Position numbers and translations under genes: made by a program
In this document: piece by piece, positions 1 to 7,600 of the stretch
How the letters are laid out: each line of letters opens with the position of its first letter
Position numbering within the stretch: position 1 is the first letter of the stretch
Notes under the pieces: model-generated
Database searches by the model: none
Seen by the model: the letters and a program-made list of their open reading frames with translations, nothing else
What the model was told of the DNA's origin: nothing
Virus record (IMG/VR): IMGVR_UViG_3300029448_000291
Span: 1-26,804 of that record
Origin: a virus
DNA length: 26,804 nt
Strand: one strand, 5' to 3'

Positions 1-1395
1 AGCATTACCATTTTTATTTATTTGCCAACCAGCCGTACTAGAAAAATTATTTGATTGAATTACATTTCCAATCTTTGCGTTATCGATTGATGCATCTTGA
101 ATCATTGCAGATTTTATATATGTAGTGCCGTTAATAACTTCAAATGGTTTAAACGAAGTAGTGCCTGATGAAGCAACTTGTTGCGAAGTTGCAACTATAA
201 ACGAATCAGCAGTGAATCGAGCATAACTATCGCCCACAAACATAGTAGCGTTACCAACAGTATCTATTGTTTGTTCACCTGATGTTGGGTCAGTAGTATA
301 GTACACAGTGCCACCAGCATACAGGTATGTAAATCTCGCTTTTCCTCCAACAAACTGGGATGATGTTGAAATTCCAGTAGTAAGTTTGTTTGTACTAAGA
401 TCAGATATTTTTGCACTCGTAATAGTTGCTGTTGCAATAACTGCACTTTTAATAATTGTTCGTCCGTCTTGTATAGCAAAAGGAATGTTTTCATCCGCTG
501 GAGTATTGGTTAGTGTTGTTGCAGTTGGTGTTGGATCAACAATTGCAAACTTATCTGCACGAACAATAAACGAAGATTCAGTTGAACCATCTACTGTTTC
601 TGATGCTAAACCAAAACCAGAAACAGCTCCATTGTCATCAATTTTTACTGTGTATTGTGAAAGTAATCCAGCTTCATTAATTTCTCTAATAGATGTTTCT
701 TCAGCTATTAAAGATTGAGCATCTTGTTGTAATATTCTTTGTGAACTGTCTTCAATAGTTTGAATTCTATTTGCAAGACTAACATTTAAATGACTAGTAT
801 CAATCTTTCCTTCAACAGCTTTAATAATTATTTCAGGAGCTATTTCAGCTTTTTTTGAAACTGGAGATAAAGTATATGCTCCTGTAACGTTTGCTTTAGA
901 AACTAAACGTATCCAATAATAATATTTTAAATCAGGGGTAACACTATCTACAAACATAGAAGAAACAGACTGTCCTATTAAAATTGCATCTCCTACATTT
1001 TCATTTTGCGATCTCCATATCTCAGCCATAGAATGATTTCTATATCTAGGAACACTCCATGAAAGAAACATTGTATTAATTGTTGATTCTATTTTTAATC
1101 CAGTAGCAACTGGTGGTGGAGTTAAATCTGTAGTTGGATCGTAACGAGAAACTATATTTGTGTTTCTGGTATAAACAGGAATATTAGCTTGCTGAGTTGT
1201 ACTTGTACTTTGTACTACTTCATTGGATTTGTCTTTACACAAATCCAATGCAATAAGATCACGGTAAGTAACATTTGAATCAAGTTTATCTCCTACTCTT
1301 CCTTCTCGTACATCTGCTGTATTTTTTAAAGCTTCAACAGCACGAGTTAGATTCTCCTCGTTAACATATGGTATCGAAGGTACTTTAGTTGTCAT
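1..1395 (-). CDS. gpJ-like tail tip / central fibre protein (DUF1983), 3' end cut by window edge
   Basis: The 465 codons in the window are open from ATG at 1395 to the left edge, so the C-terminus is missing. The N-terminal ~90 residues are unassigned. Residues ~92-185 look like a fibronectin type III domain (PPPVATGLKIE, then SWSVP and a YYYWIRLVS strand). Residues ~245-335 match the lambda gpJ central-fibre pattern (DUF1983): YTVKIDDNGAVSGFGL, then FIVRADKFAIVDP, PFAIQDGRTIIKSAVI and ATITSAKISDL. A second, weaker copy follows at ~388-450 (ADSFIVATS, TYIKSAMIQDASIDNAKIG). In lambda this protein forms the tail tip that contacts the receptor; a distal tail role here is inferred. Its ATG overlaps the stop of the upstream tail gene (ATGA), and a GAGGAG ribosome site lies 11 nt upstream. 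Confidence 0.75.
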   Translation of the reverse strand, partial: MTTKVPSIPYVNEENLTRAVEALKNTADVREGRVGDKLDSNVTYRDLIALDLCKDKSNEVVQSTSTTQQANIPVYTRNTNIVSRYDPTTDLTPPPVATGLKIESTINTMFLSWSVPRYRNHSMAEIWRSQNENVGDAILIGQSVSSMFVDSVTPDLKYYYWIRLVSKANVTGAYTLSPVSKKAEIAPEIIIKAVEGKIDTSHLNVSLANRIQTIEDSSQRILQQDAQSLIAEETSIREINEAGLLSQYTVKIDDNGAVSGFGLASETVDGSTESSFIVRADKFAIVDPTPTATTLTNTPADENIPFAIQDGRTIIKSAVIATATITSAKISDLSTNKLTTGISTSSQFVGGKARFTYLYAGGTVYYTTDPTSGEQTIDTVGNATMFVGDSYARFTADSFIVATSQQVASSGTTSFKPFEVINGTTYIKSAMIQDASIDNAKIGNVIQSNNFSSTAGWQINKNGNA

Positions 1396-4229
1396 TTAGC
1401 ACTTAACTCCTCTAATGAATGTGATAAATGTAAGCTCGTTATCGTTGCACTTCCTTGAACTTGAATCTGCCAATCAGATGCCAAGTAACCACCTTGTAAT
1501 CTAAATGGGTCATCACTTGAAATTGTTTTTGTTTCCACGGCAGAGCCATCTGCATATAAAGTTAAAGAAACACCATCACCATAATCATCTGCAACTACTT
1601 GTGCAGTAGAAAAGTTTGTTGGTTTTGGAAACTCAAATAATTTACTCTTCCATGTATATGATTTTGTATTAGAAGCTTTGTCCATTTTTTTGATGTTTCC
1701 TGATTCAATAATGTAAAGCGAATCTTCTAACGGAACTACTTGGGCAGACGTTGAATACTGAGAACCTAAAGACATGATTGCATCTGAACGATCTAAACTA
1801 AATATTAATAAACCACTCGTAGTAGAGTTTCTATAAAAAGCGTAATATTTATTTTCATGGTAATAAGCATGTATAGAACTTGGATTGTAAGATTGCCATT
1901 GTGCTTGAGATAAAATTCTTGAAGTAATTACATTTGCACCATTTAAACCAACGCTAACAAGTCCATCTGGACTTGCATAAAAAACAGTTGAACCAGTTTC
2001 AATAATTGATCTTTTAGATAGACACGCTTGTTGCAAACTTGTTTTAATTAAACTCATTGAGCTTGGATCAATGCCTGTTGCAATGTAAGGAATAGACTCT
2101 GTAAGAATAACTACAGATTGACCAAATGTTCCAAGACCAACAATGTTGTGATCTACAGTTAAGAAATTTAAGGATGACCATGCATGAGGTAAATACGCTT
2201 CAGAAAAACAAACATCTTTTCCACTAAAGCCAACCATCACTCCATTTGCCATTACTTTTAAACCCTTCATATTAGAAGGTGGAGCTTCATAATTTGTTGA
2301 AGTAATTAATTCACCTAATTCAACTTGTTGTAAGTTATCAGACGTACTTGTTGTGGCAACTGGTATTTCTTTTACAAACTGATAATTTGTATCTCCTGTT
2401 CCAGAAGAAGTTCTGTAAATATATTTTTTTGTTATATTAAAGTTACCTGATGGAGCATCTAAAGTTTGAACAGTAACTGGTTCGTATGGATCAATATCAA
2501 TTGTGTCAGAAGGTTCAGAAGGTTCTCCTTCTTCACCATACGCAGATACATATGTATATACATAATTTCTAGATTCAGCAATATTTTTTGGTGGCAATGT
2601 TGCCACTGCTCCAAATACATCTTGAGGATTATTTAAACCATCTAAAAAACTTGGTGATGCATTACTAGCCAAAGAAGATGTTGCTACACTATCTTTATAT
2701 GATCTTTGAGAAGCTGGTAATTCTTTTACTAATTTAAAATCACTTTCTGATAGAACATAAGTTCCATCAGAACTGTAAGTAATATCTTGTCTATATAATC
2801 TTTTAGCAACAACTTCAGAAGGAACATCTTGCGACATTGAAACATTAATTTGTGTCGCTCCATCTACAACTTCAAAAACTGCTGACTCATCACTGACAGC
2901 CGATTCAGTTCCATCAAGAACCTTATAAGTTAATCCATAAACTCTACTCGCTGTACCTACAGAAACATTTTGAATAGAGAAGGGTACTGCTGGATGTGTA
3001 ACTCCAGTAGAGTTATATCTTACAACTGTGGAAGAATTAACAGATAAAATAGTTTTATTTCCTGATATTCCGTCAATAGTAAATTCATCTCCCACTTTAA
3101 GCTTGTGAGCAATCTCAGTTGTAAATAATGTAGATGCACCTGTACCCTCAACTTTTTTAACAGAAATATTTCTCGATTCATTTCTTGTTACCGAATCATC
3201 ATCAAATGGAATGGAACCAGAAGGAGCAAAATTTGGTTTTTCTGGTCTACTTAAAACAGCAGTTGCTATAGCTGACTGACTAGCTGATTCTGTATCAGAT
3301 AAATGATCTTCAAAATCTGATTCATTAATACCTACCGTTCCAACTTTTCTATATGTTCCAGAAGTTAAACGATATATATTTTTATGAGTTGCACCATCTT
3401 CATTTTGTTCAACTGGTAAATCTGAAAAAGTTACAGTAGGCAAATATCTTTTTCTTAATGTGAAACTTCCTGATGGTGGATTTGATGGAAACGTAGAAGT
3501 ATTTTTAATTTTAATTTTTTTTGTTGATTCAACAGAGTCAACTTGCCATTTTGTATTCCAACCAGATTCAGATGAATTTGTAAATGCAATATAGTCTAAG
3601 TTTTCTAAATTATGTTCTACTTCAAAATTAATAATATGTAAGCTTGATGATTCTGCTGAAAAAGTTGAAGGATATAACCTTCCTGTATCAACAGAATCTG
3701 ACATAGCACTAAGAGTAAATGATTCACTTAAACCAGACTCTGATGCATCATCACCTTTGGTAAGAGAAACTTTATAAGTTCGATTAGTTAAAGCTGGTTC
3801 GCTAATTTGTGATCCACTTGTTAATGGTGCAATGGTAGGTTTTGGAATTCCGAGATCATAACTTGCTCTTGGATATTGATCTGAACCTGAACTAAACGCA
3901 ACGGATACAGGAGCCATTTTTGGATTACCTTGTCCTGTCCAATAAACTCTTGCATGTTGATCTTGCGTAATCGGAGATAACGCAACATCGACATCAGTAG
4001 AGAACTCAAACCAATTAAGAGCTTCATCTGTATTATTTTGTACTCTATAAATTGTTTCTGCTGTTACAGATATTTTTAAAGGTGTAACAGTTGTATTTTC
4101 TTGGATTGGTTGTATCGCACCTGAAAACAATCTAACATCTGTTGCACTTTCAGCTTCTGTTGCATTTAGCACTTTTGGGTTTGCTATTGGTCGCATTCCA
4201 TTAAAACCCCTAACAATTATTCCAGCCAT
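1392..4229 (-). CDS. Large tail protein, probable tail nozzle / beta-propeller structural protein
   Basis: 945 residues. The protein opens with GIIVRGFNGMRPIANPKVL and continues as beta-rich, Ser/Thr-rich sequence. Repeated segments of the type YKVSLTKGDDASESGLSE, YVYTYVSAYGEEGEPS and KNIYRLTSGTYRKVG resemble Ig/FN3-like modules. From about residue 645 the character changes to blade-like repeats (VMVGFSGKDVCFSE, LPHAWSSLNFLTVDHNIVGL, VVILTESIPYIATG, VFYASPDGLVSVG, KYYAFYR), suggesting a beta-propeller as in podoviral nozzle proteins (P22 gp10, T7 gp12 type). The assignment rests on fold impression and gene order, not on a recognised family signature. The ATG directly follows the TAA of the chaperone gene, and the stop overlaps the gpJ-like start, so the three genes are translationally coupled. 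Confidence 0.6.
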   Translation of the reverse strand: MAGIIVRGFNGMRPIANPKVLNATEAESATDVRLFSGAIQPIQENTTVTPLKISVTAETIYRVQNNTDEALNWFEFSTDVDVALSPITQDQHARVYWTGQGNPKMAPVSVAFSSGSDQYPRASYDLGIPKPTIAPLTSGSQISEPALTNRTYKVSLTKGDDASESGLSESFTLSAMSDSVDTGRLYPSTFSAESSSLHIINFEVEHNLENLDYIAFTNSSESGWNTKWQVDSVESTKKIKIKNTSTFPSNPPSGSFTLRKRYLPTVTFSDLPVEQNEDGATHKNIYRLTSGTYRKVGTVGINESDFEDHLSDTESASQSAIATAVLSRPEKPNFAPSGSIPFDDDSVTRNESRNISVKKVEGTGASTLFTTEIAHKLKVGDEFTIDGISGNKTILSVNSSTVVRYNSTGVTHPAVPFSIQNVSVGTASRVYGLTYKVLDGTESAVSDESAVFEVVDGATQINVSMSQDVPSEVVAKRLYRQDITYSSDGTYVLSESDFKLVKELPASQRSYKDSVATSSLASNASPSFLDGLNNPQDVFGAVATLPPKNIAESRNYVYTYVSAYGEEGEPSEPSDTIDIDPYEPVTVQTLDAPSGNFNITKKYIYRTSSGTGDTNYQFVKEIPVATTSTSDNLQQVELGELITSTNYEAPPSNMKGLKVMANGVMVGFSGKDVCFSEAYLPHAWSSLNFLTVDHNIVGLGTFGQSVVILTESIPYIATGIDPSSMSLIKTSLQQACLSKRSIIETGSTVFYASPDGLVSVGLNGANVITSRILSQAQWQSYNPSSIHAYYHENKYYAFYRNSTTSGLLIFSLDRSDAIMSLGSQYSTSAQVVPLEDSLYIIESGNIKKMDKASNTKSYTWKSKLFEFPKPTNFSTAQVVADDYGDGVSLTLYADGSAVETKTISSDDPFRLQGGYLASDWQIQVQGSATITSLHLSHSLEELSAK

Positions 4230-4664
4230 TTATGCACTCGGTTCTGTAGGTAAATCAATGTAAGGAAACCCAGACTCGCTCGGTAAATCACGAAGTTTTT
4301 GTCGATACGTTCCCCACTCTGATTTTTTAGGATGAGTAAAATCTGAAACTTGAGTCCAATCACTTTTTAACAGAAGTTCATTTCTTCTTGTTCTTACATC
4401 ACTAGAAACTTTTTCTGTCCATGCTGTTTTTTCTGCATCCGTTTTTTCTTTGACCTCGACAATGTAAACTTTTCCGTCCTTGAGTATTGGGTCAATAGAA
4501 ACTAGATTTTGTGTTTTTTTATCATAAGGCAATGTTCTGACTACGTCATAACATTCATTTTCACTAAGCCATGTTGTTGATGGAACCCCAGCAAAACTTG
4601 TTGTTGGGAACAATTGTCTATATGTTCCGACTGTCCAAATTTCATTAATTTTTTTCCCTATCAT
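4230..4664 (-). CDS. Tail assembly chaperone-like protein (Phage_tail_APC type)
   Basis: 144 residues. The C-terminal part carries the pattern of the Phage_tail_APC family: TRRNELLLKSDWTQVSDF, then W-G-T-Y-RQKLRDLP and a closing FPYIDLP. This family usually lies beside tail fibre genes and is proposed to assist fibre or tail assembly. The N-terminal half (EIWTVGTYRQLFP, RTLPYDKKTQNLVSIDPILKDG) looks like a small beta domain. The gene lies directly after the LamG giant and before the large tail protein. A very strong ribosome site (GGGGGG, then AAA and ATG) overlaps the end of the LamG gene. Acting as assembly helper for the giant LamG protein is an inference from position. Confidence 0.65.
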   Translation of the reverse strand: MIGKKINEIWTVGTYRQLFPTTSFAGVPSTTWLSENECYDVVRTLPYDKKTQNLVSIDPILKDGKVYIVEVKEKTDAEKTAWTEKVSSDVRTRRNELLLKSDWTQVSDFTHPKKSEWGTYRQKLRDLPSESGFPYIDLPTEPSA

Positions 4665-4672
4665 TTTCCCCC

Positions 4673-7600
4673 CTATCGTCTTGGAAATAATTCAGTTGGA
4701 ACATCTATCGAAGAATCTGTTCCATATCTATTTGCTCTTGTTATTCGTAATTGGTCGATATAACCTTTTAAACTTCTTGACCCACCAGATTGACCATAAC
4801 TACCGAAGTAAAAATCAGATGATACCGAAAGTGTGTAATCCGATGCTGTTCCTAAAGAACTTACTGTCGTGCCTGTGACTGCACCAGCATAAAGACGTAG
4901 AAGATTGCTTGAATTTCTAGTAAGTGCTAAGTAATACCATTGCCCTGATGACAAAGATTGAGCAACTTGAATTTGTGGAGTAGGTTCATTACCAACTTCC
5001 CACTCATTGCCATACCTTTGAATAATAAAACTTCCAGTATTTCTAACTATTGATTGATTTGTTGTATTTGGATTGTTTAAAAAGTAAACAAAAAATTCAA
5101 TAGTAAATTCTCCAGTTAATATGTTTACTGATTCTTGATTCATTCGTGTTCTGAGCGTTGTACCCTCGTCAAAAAATAAACTTCCCAAACCATTCTTTGA
5201 CCTTGACGAAGAAACCATAACTGTTTTTGAATTGTTGCCAGAATAATCTTGTTCAAAGTTACTAAACGTCATTCTTCCGCTTTGATCGTAAATACCAGCG
5301 TTATCAAAGTTATATAACATTTTTACGTTTGCTTGATTTCTAACTTCAGAACTCAGGGTTGCAGGACTTGTTCTTGGTATAAAATTTTCTGTGTAAACTG
5401 GTTCATTGCGAGTGAATCTTAGATCACAAAAATATCCATCTAATGAATAACCCCAACTACCAAAGTATTTATTCATTAAATAATTTGTATATGCACTACC
5501 AGAAGCCCATCCTTGTGTCCAGTTTGTTTGTTCATCAACTTTAACTCCGTTTCTGAACATTCTCAGAGTTTTGTTGTTTTCTAAATCATGCGTAATAGCA
5601 TAATGAATCCACTCCCCAACTTTCGCACTCTCATTGTCTTGTACATTACTTCCATGTCCAGATGATGGCGAATGGTCAAGTGCTAAAATTCCTGATGTAC
5701 TTAAATATCTTAATGACCATAAACTACCATCTTGTTCCCAATGTCGTTTCCACCCTGTTGGGTAAGTTTCTATGTACACCCAGTATTCAAAGCAAAAACT
5801 ATGGGTGTTCATCATGTCGAATTCATCAAAATTTCTATTTTGAATTTGAACACCATCATTTCCCCCATCAAAACTTATTGAGCCACCATGATTTTCCTTA
5901 CTGTAAGGAAAATTTTGTGAATCAATATTAAAAGGAGATTCAAACAAACATTTTGGGTGTCCACTTTTTATAAATAAATCTTTTTTTCCGTATGTTGCGT
6001 TGTTTATTAATCGGTTTGATTGGAACCCTAAGAACACAGTTTTTGAATCACTTTCAAGTGGACTTGTTGGAACAGTAACTGATGAAACTCCTGATCCTTT
6101 TTTTACCCTAAGATTTGATATGTAACCCTTAAAGTCATTGTTGCCTAAAGTATAACCAGACACTCCTATTACTGGTCGATCAGTATCTACAACATAACTT
6201 GCTGAATCTGAATAGTCAGAACCTTCTTGGCTACCATCAAGAAATAATCTGGTTGTTCCAGAAAGTCTTGATAAACAAACGTGATACCAACGTCCAACTG
6301 CTAGAGCAGTTGAACCAGTAATCATTGTTGTACCAGTATTAAAAATAATCAAAGTATTATTACTCTGAATCCTTATTCTTAATTTGTTACTGCCAGCACC
6401 TGACCGACTATCATACAAATCTTGAATTGAATCAACGATATTCAAACGTATAAACATTTCAATTTGAAAGTCGCTAGTACCAAAAGCAAAATCATCCCCA
6501 GACAACTTTACATAGTAATTATCTGTTGCACCTAAATAGAGTGACCAATATCCGTCAGGTAAATAAGGGCTGAAACTTGATAAACTTACCTCTTCATTAA
6601 AATATTTAACTTGTCTGCTTGGAAATGCTTTGTCGATCATTCCTGTGTTTCTTGCACCGCCAGAAAACTGACAGGTTAACATTTCGGTATTTGAATCTGC
6701 TGTTCTTGGAATTGTTGGAACTCTATCTAATCCTGATGCCGATTCAACTTTTACATCTGCAATATGACCTTGAAACTCATCTCCATAATTAGTGTAAGAA
6801 TTTCCACCTATACCAAAAATTGTTCGTGAGATGTTGTCGCTATAAGTAAATGAACCAGCTTGTTTACCATTCATCTTGACATAACAAGTCGTACCTTTTC
6901 GCCTTAATTGGATGAAGTTCCAATTAAATTCATTAGCCATAATACTTCCAGCATTTAATTGATAACCAGCCGTGTACATGACTTGATAGCCAGTAGCATT
7001 TACTCCAAATCCAAATGCACCAGCAACACTCTCATTTGAACCCCTAAATGAAATAACGTAATCATTACTTGCAAAGGCTTGTCCATAAATCCAAAGACTA
7101 ATTTGAAAATCCCCAGTACCAATAGCATTTACTAAGTGTGCTTGTGCGTGACTACCTACTGCTCCAGTGTTATACATACTTCCGTCATTTACATCTCTTC
7201 TTGTATAATCTTCTCCATTTATTATCTTCCCACCCATGCCTGAATGGGCAGTACAGTAATAGTTTAAATCTGGTGTACTTGTAGTAGGTTTGTATTCTAA
7301 GTAAGCACCAGATTGACCTTGTGTTCCTGACACAGTTACATTTGTTGAATATATAGAACCATCTGGAACAGAAGAAAATGGAACAGTTGTTGTTCCAGTT
7401 GTTGGCGTTGCTCTTTCTTCCAAAGGTTTATTTAGTCCAGAGTTATCCTGATTTAAACTTGAACTCTGACAACAAAGTAAAACTGTCATTGCATGAGGTT
7501 GTGTTGGAGTTGTTGGCGGTGTGTATGTTGTTCCGTCTGGATATTTACAGTGACCATTTATAATATGGAAATTTGAAATGCTACCGACAAACGCTGAAGA

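Noticed and set aside
308-718. Plus-strand 136-codon ORF opposite the gpJ-like gene
   Set aside because: The minus frame is a continuous gpJ-like coding region with recognisable DUF1983 motifs. The plus frame has no ribosome site or domain and is a composition shadow.
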